Shown here one piece after another: positions 1 through 9,148 of a DNA stretch of 64,000 nt. The first letter of the stretch is position 1. The number at the start of each line of letters is the position of its first letter. The stretch is from Mycolicibacterium helvum (GTDB lineage: Bacteria > Actinomycetota > Actinomycetes > Mycobacteriales > Mycobacteriaceae), in NCBI RefSeq assembly GCF_010731895.1, contig NZ_AP022596.1, forward strand, positions 3,286,001-3,350,000. The letters are read 5' to 3'. The notes beneath the pieces were generated by a model, which searched no databases, was not told the DNA's origin, and saw only the letters and a program-made list of their open reading frames with translations. A program made the translations under genes and the position numbers.

Positions 1-914
1 TCGGCACCCTGGCGGCGTTCCTGCTGTACCTGCGGATGTTCTTCGAACCGATGCAGGAGATCTCGCAGTTCTTCAACACTTTCCAGTCGGCGTCATCGGC
101 GCTGGAGAAGCTCGCCGGGGTGTTAGCCCAGGAGCCGGCGATCGCCGACCCGCCGGTGCCGGTGCACCCGGAGCGCATACGCGGTGAGATCGCTTTCGGC
201 ACCGTGCAATTCAGCTATGTGCCGGATCGCTTGGTGCTGCCGGGGCTGTCGGTCGTCGTGCCGGCCGGGCAGACCGTCGCGCTGGTTGGCACCACCGGCG
301 CGGGTAAAACCACCATCGCCAAACTCATCGCGCGGTTCTACGACCCGACATCGGGGGCAGTCACCCTCGACGGCGTTGCTCTGCGCGATTTCGCGCAGAG
401 CGACCTGCGCCGCCACGTCGTGATGGTCACCCAGGAGAACTTCCTGTTTTCCGGGACCGTCGCCGACAACATCCGCTTCGGTCGGCCGACGGCGACGGAC
501 GCCGAGGTGCACGCCGCCGCGGTCGCGGTGGGGGCGCACGAGTTCATCGCGGCGCTGCCCGAGGGCTACGACACCGACGTGGCCACCCGTGGGGGACGGT
601 TGTCCGCCGGACAGCGACAGCTGATCGCATTCGGCCGAGCGTTCCTCGCCGACCCGGCGGTGCTGATCCTCGACGAGGCGACCTCATCGCTGGACATCCC
701 GAGCGAGCGGCTGGTACAGCGGGCGCTGCGGACGGTGCTGGCCGACCGGACGGCGCTGATCATCGCCCACCGGTTGTCGACGGTCGAGATCGCCGACCGG
801 GTGCTGGTGCTCGAGCACGGCCGCATCGTCGAGGACGGCCCGCCGGGTGAGCTCATCGACTCCCAGGGCCGTTATGCCGCGTTGCACCGGGCCTGGCTGG
901 AATCGCTGGCCTGA
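1..914 (+). CDS. ABC exporter half-transporter, C-terminal part (5' end outside window)
   Basis: This is the C-terminal part of an ABC exporter; the reading frame is already open at the window edge (codons from base 3), so the start lies upstream. About 303 residues are visible. The first ~45 are the end of the last membrane helix and coupling region, followed by a full nucleotide-binding domain. Walker A reads GTTGAGKTT, the signature is LSAGQRQ, Walker B is [13 protein letters not shown], and the switch His lies in IIAHRLST. This is the fused membrane-plus-ATPase type (MsbA/multidrug or siderophore exporter-like). A partner half-transporter probably lies upstream, out of view. Substrate unknown. 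Confidence 0.93.
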   Translation, partial: GTLAAFLLYLRMFFEPMQEISQFFNTFQSASSALEKLAGVLAQEPAIADPPVPVHPERIRGEIAFGTVQFSYVPDRLVLPGLSVVVPAGQTVALVGTTGAGKTTIAKLIARFYDPTSGAVTLDGVALRDFAQSDLRRHVVMVTQENFLFSGTVADNIRFGRPTATDAEVHAAAVAVGAHEFIAALPEGYDTDVATRGGRLSAGQRQLIAFGRAFLADPAVLILDEATSSLDIPSERLVQRALRTVLADRTALIIAHRLSTVEIADRVLVLEHGRIVEDGPPGELIDSQGRYAALHRAWLESLA

Positions 915-942
915 CGCCCGGCGCGAGCGCAGACTGCGAAGT

Positions 943-1629
943 ATGCGGCGCTACGTCGATCGCGCTGATGCCGGCCGGCGGCTGGCCGGCTGGCTGCTGG
1001 GTTATCGAGGTGCTGATCCCCGGGTCGCTCCGCTCCTGCCCGCCGGGCGAGCCCCGGTGGTGCTAGGCCTCCCGCGCGGCGGCGTTCCGGTGGCCTATGA
1101 GGTGGCCAAGGCATTGGCGGCCCCGCTGGACGTGCTCGTGGTGCGCAAGCTCGGGGTACCGAGCCAACCCGAGCTGGCGTTCGGCGCCATCGGTGAGGGT
1201 GGCGTGCGGGTGCTCAACGACTCGGTGCTGCGGCATGTGGTGGTCAGCGATGCCGAGATCGCCGAGGTGGAGGCCGGCCAGCGCACCGAACTGCGACGTC
1301 GCGTCGAGGCCTACCGCGGTGACCGGGCCCCGATTCCGCTGACCGGCCGGGTGGTGGTGATCGTCGACGACGGATTCGCGACCGGCTCGACCGCCCGCGC
1401 GGCGTGTCTGGTGGCCCGCGCCCACGGCGCGGCCACGGTGGTGCTGGCCGCCCCGATCGGCGCGCCCGGCACGATCGACGAATTGCGCGACTACGCCGAC
1501 GACGTCGTATGTCCGGGTGCCCCAGCTCATTTCAGCGCGGTGGGCCAAGGCTACGACAACTTCCAGCAGACTTCCGACGAGGAAGTCGGCACCCTACTGC
1601 GGTGCGCCGAGCACGGCTTTACGCAATAA
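943..1629 (+). CDS. Phosphoribosyltransferase-domain protein
   Basis: A 228-residue type I phosphoribosyltransferase-fold protein. The PRPP-binding loop is visible as VVVIVDDGFATGST near residues 138-152, and the N-terminal half has the PRGGVPVAYEVA and VVRKLGVP segments typical of this group. It resembles the N-terminal domain of the large mycobacterial PRTase/esterase proteins (Rv2030c type) but stands alone here. The start at 943 lies 28 bases after the ABC gene and gives a normal domain length; an upstream in-frame start would overlap the ABC gene by 68 bases. The base substrate cannot be read from sequence. It is followed directly by an NrtR-like regulator, which hints at a nucleotide/NAD link (inference). 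Confidence 0.85.
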   Translation: MRRYVDRADAGRRLAGWLLGYRGADPRVAPLLPAGRAPVVLGLPRGGVPVAYEVAKALAAPLDVLVVRKLGVPSQPELAFGAIGEGGVRVLNDSVLRHVVVSDAEIAEVEAGQRTELRRRVEAYRGDRAPIPLTGRVVVIVDDGFATGSTARAACLVARAHGAATVVLAAPIGAPGTIDELRDYADDVVCPGAPAHFSAVGQGYDNFQQTSDEEVGTLLRCAEHGFTQ

Positions 1630-1669
1630 TGAGTTAATCAGCGATACAGGTGAAACAGGGGCACTGCCT

Positions 1670-2287
1670 CTGAGTGATTATCCGCGCCCGAATGTGGCGG
1701 TCGACACCGCACTGCTGACCCTCGATCCGGCCGACCCGGAGTTGATGGTTCTGCAGGTGCGTCGCGCCGACGCCCCTGGCTGGGGGCTGCCGGGAACCTT
1801 CCTGCACCCCGGCGAGCGGCTTGCCGACGCGGTCGAGCGGTCACTACAAGCCAAGGCCGATGTGCGCGGGCTGCGCCCACGTCAGCTGCATGTGTTCGAC
1901 GACCCCGGGCGGGACAGCCGCGGTTGGACACTGTCGGTGGCGCACGTTGAAATCGTGCCGATACGCCGACTCGACTCCCGCAGGCCGGGCCAGACGCGAC
2001 TGGCCGCGGCGGCCCGACCGGGCCGGCTGCGCCACGGGCACGGCGAGATCATCACCCGCGCGGTCGAGCATGTCCGCGACCGCTATGCCGAGCAGCCCGA
2101 CCCCGGCCATCTGCTCGGGCGGCAATTCACTCTGGGCGAGCTGCACCGGGTGCATCAGGCGGTGGCCGGGCGGCCGCTGCAGCGCGACGGGTTCCGCCGA
2201 CTGATGAAACCGCTGCTGCGGCCCACCGGTCATCTGATCACCGGCACCGGCGGCAGGCCCGCGGAGCTGTTCCGGCGCAACCCCTGA
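1670..2287 (+). CDS. NrtR-like regulator: degenerate Nudix domain plus winged helix
   Basis: About 205 residues. The N-terminal ~140 residues have the Nudix fold (YPRPNVAVDTALL, WGLPGTFLHPGERL), but the Nudix box is broken: the conserved REXXEE helix reads RSLQAK, so hydrolysis is unlikely. The C-terminal ~60 residues (FTLGELHRVHQAV ... GRPAELFRR) match the winged helix of NrtR regulators, which control NAD metabolism genes and sense ADP-ribose-type ligands. No ATG, GTG or TTG lies between the upstream stop and the domain; CTG at 1670 keeps the conserved YPRP start, while GTG at 1694 would cut it off. It sits 40 bases after the phosphoribosyltransferase, probably in one transcript. nadABC is not in view. 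Confidence 0.78.
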   Translation: MSDYPRPNVAVDTALLTLDPADPELMVLQVRRADAPGWGLPGTFLHPGERLADAVERSLQAKADVRGLRPRQLHVFDDPGRDSRGWTLSVAHVEIVPIRRLDSRRPGQTRLAAAARPGRLRHGHGEIITRAVEHVRDRYAEQPDPGHLLGRQFTLGELHRVHQAVAGRPLQRDGFRRLMKPLLRPTGHLITGTGGRPAELFRRNP

Positions 2288-2293
2288 CCGAGT

Positions 2294-3523
2294 TCAGCCG
2301 GTAATGTCGCGGCCGATCAGCCGGCGAGCCACGATCCATTGCTGAAGTTCGTTTGCGCCCTCGAAGATTTCGAGGATCTTGGCGTCTCGGTACATTTCTT
2401 CGAGGCGAAGCGACTCGCCGGTTTCGCCCACCTGGCGGGCGAAGCCGAGAGCGCCATGGATCTGGATGGCTTCCCGCACGAGGTCGTTCGCCAATCGGGT
2501 GCCATAAGCCTTGGCCATCGCGGCCTCGGGCTCGGCGGTGGCATCGCCGGTGTCCAGCAGCATCGCGGCCTTCTGATAAAGGCTGCGGGCACACTCGAGT
2601 TCGGTGGCGCGCTGAGCCATCTGGAACTGCCAGTGCTGCATGGCCCCCAGCGGCCTGCCAAAGACATGACGGGTCTGTAGCCGGTGCACCGCCAGGTCGA
2701 GGGCGGCCTGCGCTACTCCGACACCGGCCGCGCCGATGCCGATGCGGCCGCGGACAAGTGCAGACAGCGCGACCGCCATTCCACGGCCCGGCTCGCCGAG
2801 CAGATTCTCGCGGGGAACGCGCACGTCTTCGAGGACGATGTCGGCGGTGATCTGCCCGCGGTGGCCCATCTTCAGATCAGGGCTGCCGATCCGAACCCCT
2901 GGGCTCCTCAGGTCGATCAAAAGCATGTGCGCCCGGTTTCCCATCCGCCCGTCGCGCACCAGCATCGAAACCCAATTGGCCACAACACTGTTGGTGATCC
3001 AGCGTTTCCGGCCGTTGACGATGAACCCGCCATCGGTCTCTTCTGCGAACGTGCCGAGTCGCTCGGCGGTCAGATCCGAACTCGTCTCGGGTTCGGTCGT
3101 GGCGAACGCGAAGGCCTGCTTGCCGGAGACCAAGTCGGGGACCAGCATGTCGTGTAGTCGGGTGCTTGCGTGGCGCAGTGTGGCAGGCACAAGGATGCAC
3201 TGCCCGTCATAGACGCCGGCAATCGAGGACGATTCGTAGGCGATCTCCTCGGCGACCGTGCAGGTGCCCAACATCGGGTATTCCAGTCCAGCGCCGTGCT
3301 GGGGCCCGAACGGTACGGCGAACAACCCGTCGGAGGCCAGGCCGCGGAACGCCTGCCAGGGAAAGCTGTCGACGGACTCCTGCTGCGACCCGATCTCGCG
3401 CGCCACGGGCGCGAGGTGGCGTGCGACAGACTCCCGCGCCCGCGCCCGCACTTCGACCGTCTCATTGGGAAGGAAGACGTCATGGGACATGTGGTCTTGG
3501 GTGCGGCGGGGAATGACGGCCAT
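2294..3523 (-). CDS. Acyl-CoA dehydrogenase family protein
   Basis: A 409-residue FAD-dependent acyl-CoA dehydrogenase of normal length. N-terminal helical domain, middle beta domain (FAFATTEPETSSD, GRKRWITNS), and C-terminal helical domain with the substrate base in EIFEGANELQ, the usual position of the catalytic glutamate. QIHGALGFARQ is the standard FAD/dimer segment. The start is supported by AAAGGAG eight bases upstream. It is divergent from a TetR regulator across an 80-base gap with a clear operator, so that regulator probably controls it. The acyl substrate is unknown; the last base of the preceding convergent gene is only 6 bases away. Confidence 0.92.
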   Translation of the reverse strand: MAVIPRRTQDHMSHDVFLPNETVEVRARARESVARHLAPVAREIGSQQESVDSFPWQAFRGLASDGLFAVPFGPQHGAGLEYPMLGTCTVAEEIAYESSSIAGVYDGQCILVPATLRHASTRLHDMLVPDLVSGKQAFAFATTEPETSSDLTAERLGTFAEETDGGFIVNGRKRWITNSVVANWVSMLVRDGRMGNRAHMLLIDLRSPGVRIGSPDLKMGHRGQITADIVLEDVRVPRENLLGEPGRGMAVALSALVRGRIGIGAAGVGVAQAALDLAVHRLQTRHVFGRPLGAMQHWQFQMAQRATELECARSLYQKAAMLLDTGDATAEPEAAMAKAYGTRLANDLVREAIQIHGALGFARQVGETGESLRLEEMYRDAKILEIFEGANELQQWIVARRLIGRDITG

Positions 3524-3543
3524 GGGTGCGGCTCCTTTTGGAA

Positions 3544-3586
3544 TCAGACGATCGTACGAATAGTACTAAATCGGACGATCGTCTGA
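3544..3586. promoter_or_regulatory. TetR-type operator between acyl-CoA dehydrogenase and tetR
   Basis: Two arms, TCAGACGATCGTACG (3544-3558) and CGGACGATCGTCTGA (3572-3586), form an inverted repeat with 14 of 15 matches and a 13-base spacer. The second arm itself contains the perfect palindrome GACGATCGTC. The site fills the gap between the divergent genes and lies 18 bases before the regulator start, the expected place for autorepression plus control of the dehydrogenase. Confidence 0.8.
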
Positions 3587-3603
3587 TTTGATAGAGTGGG
3601 TTT

Positions 3604-4194
3604 GTGGAGATTCTCGACAGCAAGGCCGCCAGGACTCGTCGCCGAATTCTCGACGTCTCAGCCAGAGTGTTCGCCGAACAGGGCTACGGCGGGGCAAGCC
3701 TGCGCCGGATCGCGGCCGAGGCTGGGTTGCAGGTGGGGAGCCTTTACTTTCACTTCCGCACCAAGGACGAACTGGTCGCGGCCACCTTGGTGGACGGTGT
3801 CGAGTCGGCACGGATTGCGTTGGAGGAGGCAATCGCCTCGGTCCCCGAGGACGCCGCGGCGGTTGATCGGCTGAGGGCGGCGATCCGTGGGCATCTTGAA
3901 GCGCTGCATGCCAGCGACGAGCGCGCTGCGGCAGTGGTTCGGATGGTCGAGACGCTCCCGCCGAACCTGCGTTCCGAACACGTCGTGCACGAGCGCCGCT
4001 TCGCCCGGGTCTGGCAGGACGTGCTTGACCGCGGTCGTCACGCCGGCGTGGTCCGGGATGACGTCGACCCGCGGATCCTGCGAGACTTGGTCGTCGGGGC
4101 GCTCAACAGCACCTCGACGAACAACCCTGCTGCGAAGAAGGATCTCAGCGCCGTCACCGAAGCTATGTTGACGCTGCTGGAGCCGAATCCCTAG
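3604..4194 (+). CDS. TetR/AcrR family transcriptional regulator
   Basis: 196 residues with GTG start. The N-terminal helix-turn-helix is classical: TRRRILDVSARVFAEQGYGG, then SLRRIAAEAGLQVGSLYFHF and the K-DEL helix. The C-terminal ligand-binding domain resembles TetR_C_33/KstR2-like all-helical cores (MVETLPPNLRSEHV). It is divergent from an acyl-CoA dehydrogenase and its own promoter overlaps the double palindrome described separately, so the likely ligand is an acyl-CoA (inference). Its stop overlaps the stop of the convergent carboxyltransferase gene by four bases. Confidence 0.93.
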   Translation: MEILDSKAARTRRRILDVSARVFAEQGYGGASLRRIAAEAGLQVGSLYFHFRTKDELVAATLVDGVESARIALEEAIASVPEDAAAVDRLRAAIRGHLEALHASDERAAAVVRMVETLPPNLRSEHVVHERRFARVWQDVLDRGRHAGVVRDDVDPRILRDLVVGALNSTSTNNPAAKKDLSAVTEAMLTLLEPNP

Positions 4195-5663
4195 CCGGGC
4201 AAGCCGATCCGCCGATACCGCTGAAGGCGGCCCGTGTAGCGCAGGTCCGACGGCTGCTCGCGTAGGTCGTGAATCTCCCTGGCGATCGCATTGGACAGCC
4301 GGCGGGCGAACTCGACAGGTTCGTCGGCGGCGTCGGGGTGTTCGGGCACGATCGCGTCGACGATGCCGTTGCGCAGCAGATCTGCTGATCGAACTCCTTG
4401 TGCCGCAGCCAGTTCCGGGGCATGCGCGGTGTCGCGGAAAACGATGGCGCTGGCGCCCTCCGGCGGAAGCGGGGCCAGCCAGCCGTGCTGGGCGGCCAGC
4501 ACCCGGTCGGCCGGGACCATCGCCAATGCGGGCCCGCCGCTGCCCTGGCCGAGCAACACCGACACCGTCGGGGTGTCCAGCGTGACCAGATCGGACAGGC
4601 ACCGGGCGATCTCGCCGGCCAGCCCATCCTGCTCGGCCTCGGCCGACAGCGCGGGCCCGGCGGTGTCGATGACCAGCACCAACGGCAGTTGCAGGCCGGC
4701 GGCCAGCGCCATGCCGCGGCGGGCCTCGCGTAGGGCAGCGGGGCCCACCACGCCGCCGACGACTCGTCGCTGGCCGACGACGACGGCGGGCTGGCCGCCG
4801 AAACGGGCCAGCGCCAGCACCGTGGTGGCGGCCTCGCCGTGCGTGCCGGACAGCAGCACGCGGTCGGTGGCGCCCTCCCGCAGCAACCAGCTCACGCCGG
4901 GCCGATCGGGGCGCCGGGAGGCGATCACCGACTCCCACGCCGGCACGTCTGGCACCGGCTCGGCGGGGGCTGCGGCCGGCGGTGCCGTCGGTGCGTCGGT
5001 GATGACGGTCAGCGCGCGATCCAACGTAGCGCGCAGCGCCTCCACGCCGACCACCGCGTCAATTACGCCGTGCCGCAGCAGATTCTCCGCGGTCTGCACG
5101 CCGGGCGGGAACGGTTCGCCATAGAGCTGCTCGTACACCCGCGGCCCGAGGAAGCCGATTAGAGCGCCCGGCTGGGCCGCGGTGATGTGCCCCAGCGAAC
5201 CCCACGACGCGAACACCCCACCGGTGGTCGGGTGCCGCAGATACACCAGATAGGGCAGGTGCGCCCGCTTGTGCTGGGTGACGGCCGCGGCGATCTTCAC
5301 CATCTGCAGGAAGGCGACGGTGCCCTCCTGCATGCGGGTGCCACCCGAGCTCGGCGACGCCAGCAGCGGCAGCTTCTCGGCCGTCGCACGCTCGACAGCT
5401 GCGGTGATGCGTTCGGCTGCGGCCACTCCGATCGACCCGGCCAGGAAGTCGAACTCACAGGCCACCACAGCCACCCGACGGCCGAACACGGTGCCCTCAC
5501 CGGTTAGCACCGCCTCGTCGAAACCGGTGGCGGCTCGGGCCTGCTCGAGTTCACGGGTGTAGGCCTCGTCGGCGTCGACGAGCAAAGGTGCGTCATCCCA
5601 GCTTCGGAACGACCCAGGGTCCAGTGCGGCGTCGCGTAGTTCGGCGGCCCCGATGCGGCTCAT
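4191..5663 (-). CDS. accD3: Acyl-CoA carboxylase carboxyltransferase (AccD3-like)
   Basis: 490 residues with two crotonase-fold carboxyltransferase halves. The N-terminal half has [19 protein letters not shown] and the C-terminal half [23 protein letters not shown], the segments that hold the acyl-CoA and biotin oxyanion sites. Length and neighbours (echA6 divergent, then MBL, beta-lactamase-like, ctpE) match M. tuberculosis Rv0904c accD3 (about 495 residues). It would work with a biotinylated alpha subunit encoded elsewhere; its acyl-CoA substrate in mycobacteria is not settled. 33 bases separate its start from echA6. Confidence 0.9.
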   Translation of the reverse strand: MSRIGAAELRDAALDPGSFRSWDDAPLLVDADEAYTRELEQARAATGFDEAVLTGEGTVFGRRVAVVACEFDFLAGSIGVAAAERITAAVERATAEKLPLLASPSSGGTRMQEGTVAFLQMVKIAAAVTQHKRAHLPYLVYLRHPTTGGVFASWGSLGHITAAQPGALIGFLGPRVYEQLYGEPFPPGVQTAENLLRHGVIDAVVGVEALRATLDRALTVITDAPTAPPAAAPAEPVPDVPAWESVIASRRPDRPGVSWLLREGATDRVLLSGTHGEAATTVLALARFGGQPAVVVGQRRVVGGVVGPAALREARRGMALAAGLQLPLVLVIDTAGPALSAEAEQDGLAGEIARCLSDLVTLDTPTVSVLLGQGSGGPALAMVPADRVLAAQHGWLAPLPPEGASAIVFRDTAHAPELAAAQGVRSADLLRNGIVDAIVPEHPDAADEPVEFARRLSNAIAREIHDLREQPSDLRYTGRLQRYRRIGLPG

Positions 5664-5696
5664 GAAGCGAGGTTAATCGGCCAGTACCCTCGAACC

Positions 5697-6428
5697 ATGA
5701 TCGGTATCAACCGCGTGGGGGATGTGACCACGATCGAGCTGCAGCGTTCGGAAAGACGCAACGCGCTCAATTCCGAACTCGTCGATTCGCTGCGCGAAGC
5801 GGTGGAGAAGGCGGCCGCTGACGATGTCCGCGCGATCGTGCTGACCGGCCAGGGCACGGTGTTCTGCGCCGGAGCCGACCTGTCCGGGGACGTGTTCGCC
5901 GCCGACTTCCCGGACAAGGCCATCGCCTTGAACAAGGCGATCGACGCCGTCCCGATGCCGGTGATCGGTGCGATCAACGGCCCGGCGATCGGGGCGGGTG
6001 TGCAACTGGCGATGATCTGCGACCTGCGCGTGGTGGCCCCGGGTGCGTACTTCCAGTTCCCGATCGCCAAATACGGTCTGGCGCTCGATAACTGGAGTGT
6101 CCGCCGGTTGAGCTCGCTGGCCGGTTACGGGCGTGCCCGCGGCATGCTGCTGGGCGCCGAGAAGCTGGACGCCGACACGGCGCTGATGACCGGGATGGCC
6201 AACCGGCTCGGCGATCTGGCCGACGCGCAGGCCTGGGCCGCCGAGATCGCCGGTCTGGCGCCGCTGTCGTTACAGGCATCCAAGCGGGTGCTCAACGACG
6301 ACGGCGCCTTCGAGGAGCAGTGGCCCGCCCATAAGGACCTCTTCGACAAGGCGTGGGGCAGCCAGGACGTCATCGAGGCCCAGGTGGCCCGCATCGAGAA
6401 GCGCGCCGCCAAGTTCACGGGGGCCTGA
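5697..6428 (+). CDS. echA6: EchA6, non-catalytic enoyl-CoA hydratase-fold protein
   Basis: 243 residues, the same length as M. tuberculosis EchA6 (Rv0905). The crotonase fold is clear ([38 protein letters not shown]). The position of the hydratase glutamates is changed: the usual FPE segment reads [14 protein letters not shown], so hydratase activity is not expected. Trp133, the residue linked to resistance to tetrahydropyrazolopyrimidine compounds in M. tuberculosis, is present. In that species the protein carries fatty acyl-CoA to the FAS-II mycolate pathway. The next gene starts within 10 bases, so the block 5697-12204 is probably one operon. Confidence 0.93.
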   Translation: MIGINRVGDVTTIELQRSERRNALNSELVDSLREAVEKAAADDVRAIVLTGQGTVFCAGADLSGDVFAADFPDKAIALNKAIDAVPMPVIGAINGPAIGAGVQLAMICDLRVVAPGAYFQFPIAKYGLALDNWSVRRLSSLAGYGRARGMLLGAEKLDADTALMTGMANRLGDLADAQAWAAEIAGLAPLSLQASKRVLNDDGAFEEQWPAHKDLFDKAWGSQDVIEAQVARIEKRAAKFTGA

Positions 6429-6433
6429 GCACC

Positions 6434-7543
6434 TTGTTGAGAGAGGCCCTGCGACTGGCTGCCGGCACCGCATCGCTGGCCGCTGGCGGCTGGGTCCTGC
6501 GGGCCCTGAACGACGCTCCCGCATCCCTGGGGGCGCGGCCCGGCGAGATCCAGTCGGTCGCTGACGGCTCGCCCAACTACCGCGAAGGCGTGTTCCACAA
6601 CCTGGAGCCCGCCTCGCCGATGCGACTGGACGCCGAGGAAAACCGCCTCGTGCTGTTCGACATGCTCAGCCGCCGCTCGGCCAGCCGCCCGCCTGGAACC
6701 ATTCCGCTGGCCCACTCGGCCGCCCCGATCAACTCAGAGCCGCTCGCAGTCAGCTGGCTCGGCCACTCGACGGCCCTGATCGAGATCGACGGCTACCGGG
6801 TGCTCACCGATCCGGTGTGGAGCGATCGCTGTTCGCCCTCGCGCACCGTGGGTCCCCAGCGGCTGCATCCGGTGCCCGCGCCGCTGGAATCGCTGCCGGC
6901 CCTCGACGCGGTGGTGGTCAGCCATGACCACTACGACCACCTGGACATGGACACGGTGCTGGCGCTGGCCCGCACACAGCGGGCACCGTTCGTCGTCCCG
7001 CTCGGCATCGGCGCACATCTGCGGCAGTGGCACATCCCGCCGGAGCGCATCATCGAGCTGGACTGGAACGAGCAGGCCCGGATCGGCGACCTCACCCTGG
7101 TGTGCACGCCCGCCCGACATTTCTCCGGCCGGTTCCTGTCCCGTAACACCACGCTGTGGTCGTCCTGGGCAATCATCGGCCCGCGGCACCGTGCCTACTT
7201 CGGCGGAGACACCGGCTACACCGGCAGCTTCGAACAGATCGGCGCCGACCACGGCCCGTTCGACCTGACGCTGATGCCGATCGGGGCGTACAACACCGCC
7301 TGGCCAGACATCCACATGAATCCCGAGGAAGCAGTGCGCGCCCATCGCGATGTCAGCGATGCCGGGCTGCTGGTCCCGATTCATTGGTGCACATTCCGGC
7401 TGGCTCCACATCCGTGGGCCGAGCCGGTCGAACGGTTGCTGGTATCCGCTGACGATGCCGGCGTGCGGACCGCGGTTCCACGTCCCGGCGGCCGGGTCGT
7501 CGCCGCCACGGCGGGGGCAATAGACCGATGGTGGGAGCTGTGA
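6434..7543 (+). CDS. Metallo-beta-lactamase fold hydrolase (Rv0906-like)
   Basis: About 369 residues. An N-terminal hydrophobic stretch (AGTASLAAGGWVLRAL) may be a membrane anchor. The metal site SHDHYDHLD (HxHxDH) lies near residue 160; further ligands are likely in the segments TPARHFSGR, FGGDTGY and VPIHWCTF. This is the NAPE-PLD/UlaG branch of the metallo-beta-lactamase fold, suggesting a phosphodiester or lactone substrate rather than a beta-lactam. There is no ATG or GTG near the domain start; TTG at 6434 (or 6437), right after the echA6 stop, gives the expected length (Rv0906 is 372 residues). Confidence 0.85.
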   Translation: MLREALRLAAGTASLAAGGWVLRALNDAPASLGARPGEIQSVADGSPNYREGVFHNLEPASPMRLDAEENRLVLFDMLSRRSASRPPGTIPLAHSAAPINSEPLAVSWLGHSTALIEIDGYRVLTDPVWSDRCSPSRTVGPQRLHPVPAPLESLPALDAVVVSHDHYDHLDMDTVLALARTQRAPFVVPLGIGAHLRQWHIPPERIIELDWNEQARIGDLTLVCTPARHFSGRFLSRNTTLWSSWAIIGPRHRAYFGGDTGYTGSFEQIGADHGPFDLTLMPIGAYNTAWPDIHMNPEEAVRAHRDVSDAGLLVPIHWCTFRLAPHPWAEPVERLLVSADDAGVRTAVPRPGGRVVAATAGAIDRWWEL

Positions 7544-7561
7544 GCCACTACGGTGCAACCC

Positions 7562-9148
7562 ATGACCGCTCTGGCAGTGCGTGCCGCGATCGTTGCTCTG
7601 GTGGCTGCGCTCACCGCATGCAGTAGCACGGCCTCCAAACCGGAGACCGTCAAGCCGCTGTCCGATCAGCCGCCCCCGCTGGTGCCCGCGCTGGCGCTGC
7701 CGGACAACGCCGTAACCAACGCCGTCGGCAAGCTCGACGGTATCGCCGACGATCTGATGAAGGCCGCCGGCATCCCCGGTATGGCGGTTGCCGTGGTCCA
7801 CGAAGGAAAGACGGTCTACGCCAAGGGATTCGGTGTCAAGGATGTCAACCGCCCGGCGGATGACCCCGGCAACCGCGTCGATGCGGACACGGTCTTCCAG
7901 CTGGCGTCGGTGTCCAAGCCGATCGGCGCCACCGTGGTGGCCCATCAGGTCGGCCAGAATGCGATCAGCTGGAACACCCCGGTGACCGACAAACTCCCGT
8001 GGTTTGCGCTCTCGGATCCGGTGGCCACCAAGTTGGTCACGGTCGGGGACCTGTACTCGCACCGCTCCGGGCTGCCGGATCATGCCGGTGACCAGCTCGA
8101 GGACCTCGGCTACGACCGGCGCTACGTACTGGAGCGGCTGCGCCAGCTTCCGTTGGCTCCGTTCCGGATCTCATACGCCTACACCAATTTCGGGCTGACT
8201 GCCGCCGCCGAGGCGGTGGCTGTCGCGGCCGGTACGTCCTGGGAGGACCTCAGCGACCAGGTGCTGTATCGGCCGCTGGGGATGGCGTCGACCAGCTCCC
8301 GGTTCGCCGATTACGAGGCCAGGCAGGACAAGGCGCTCGGGCACATCCGCGTCGACGGGAAATACGAACCGCTCTACAAGCGCGACGCCGATCCGGAAGC
8401 GCCTGCGGGCGGGGTCAGTTCATCGGTGAACGACCTCACTCACTGGCTGACCATGATGCTGGCCAACGGAACGTACAACGGGCAGCAGATCGTCGACCCC
8501 GCCGCCCTGCTGCCTGCGGTGTCACCGCAGATCGTGTCGAGCCCGCCCAGCGAGCCGGCGATGCGCTCGGGTTTCTACGGATACGGATTCAACGTCGGCA
8601 CCACGTCGGCGGCCCGGGTACAACTGAGTCACTCGGGGGCCTTCGACCTCGGCGCCGCAACCAACTTTGTGATCATCCCGTCGGCCGATGTCGCGATCGT
8701 CGCGTTGACCAACGCCACCCCGGCCGGTATCCCGGAAACGCTGACTGCGGAATTCGCCGACCTGGTCCAGTTCGGCGAGGTTCGCGAGGACTGGCGCACG
8801 CTCTACGCGCACGCGTTCGCTGACATGGACAAACCCTTCGGCGCACTGGCAGGCAAGACGCCACCGGCCAACCCGGTTCCGGCCAAGCCGCCGGCCAGCT
8901 ACGTCGGCAGCTACCGCAACGACTACTGGGGTTCGGCGGTGGTCGCCGAGTCCGGCGGCAAGCTCACGCTGTCGATGGGTCCGCGACCCGACACCGTCGA
9001 GCTCACCCACTGGGGCGGCGACGTGTTCACCTTCGGCTTCCCCAGCGAAAACTTCCCGCCCGGAAGCATTTCCATGGCGACGTTCAACGGCGACAAGCTG
9101 ACACTCGAGTACTACGACACCGAGAAGATGGGAACGTTTACGCGATGA
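7562..9148 (+). CDS. Beta-lactamase-family serine hydrolase, lipoprotein (Rv0907-like)
   Basis: About 528 residues. The N-terminus is a lipoprotein signal peptide (hydrophobic core [12 protein letters not shown]; the lipobox cysteine follows), so it should sit on the outer face of the cytoplasmic membrane. The beta-lactamase/PBP4-like domain has the SxxK motif in SVSKPIG near residue 119 and the YxN motif in YTNFGL. A C-terminal ~100-residue beta domain follows. ATG 7562 is preferred over GTG 7553 because it begins directly at the signal peptide. Its stop overlaps the ctpE start (ATGA). Confidence 0.88.
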   Translation: MTALAVRAAIVALVAALTACSSTASKPETVKPLSDQPPPLVPALALPDNAVTNAVGKLDGIADDLMKAAGIPGMAVAVVHEGKTVYAKGFGVKDVNRPADDPGNRVDADTVFQLASVSKPIGATVVAHQVGQNAISWNTPVTDKLPWFALSDPVATKLVTVGDLYSHRSGLPDHAGDQLEDLGYDRRYVLERLRQLPLAPFRISYAYTNFGLTAAAEAVAVAAGTSWEDLSDQVLYRPLGMASTSSRFADYEARQDKALGHIRVDGKYEPLYKRDADPEAPAGGVSSSVNDLTHWLTMMLANGTYNGQQIVDPAALLPAVSPQIVSSPPSEPAMRSGFYGYGFNVGTTSAARVQLSHSGAFDLGAATNFVIIPSADVAIVALTNATPAGIPETLTAEFADLVQFGEVREDWRTLYAHAFADMDKPFGALAGKTPPANPVPAKPPASYVGSYRNDYWGSAVVAESGGKLTLSMGPRPDTVELTHWGGDVFTFGFPSENFPPGSISMATFNGDKLTLEYYDTEKMGTFTR

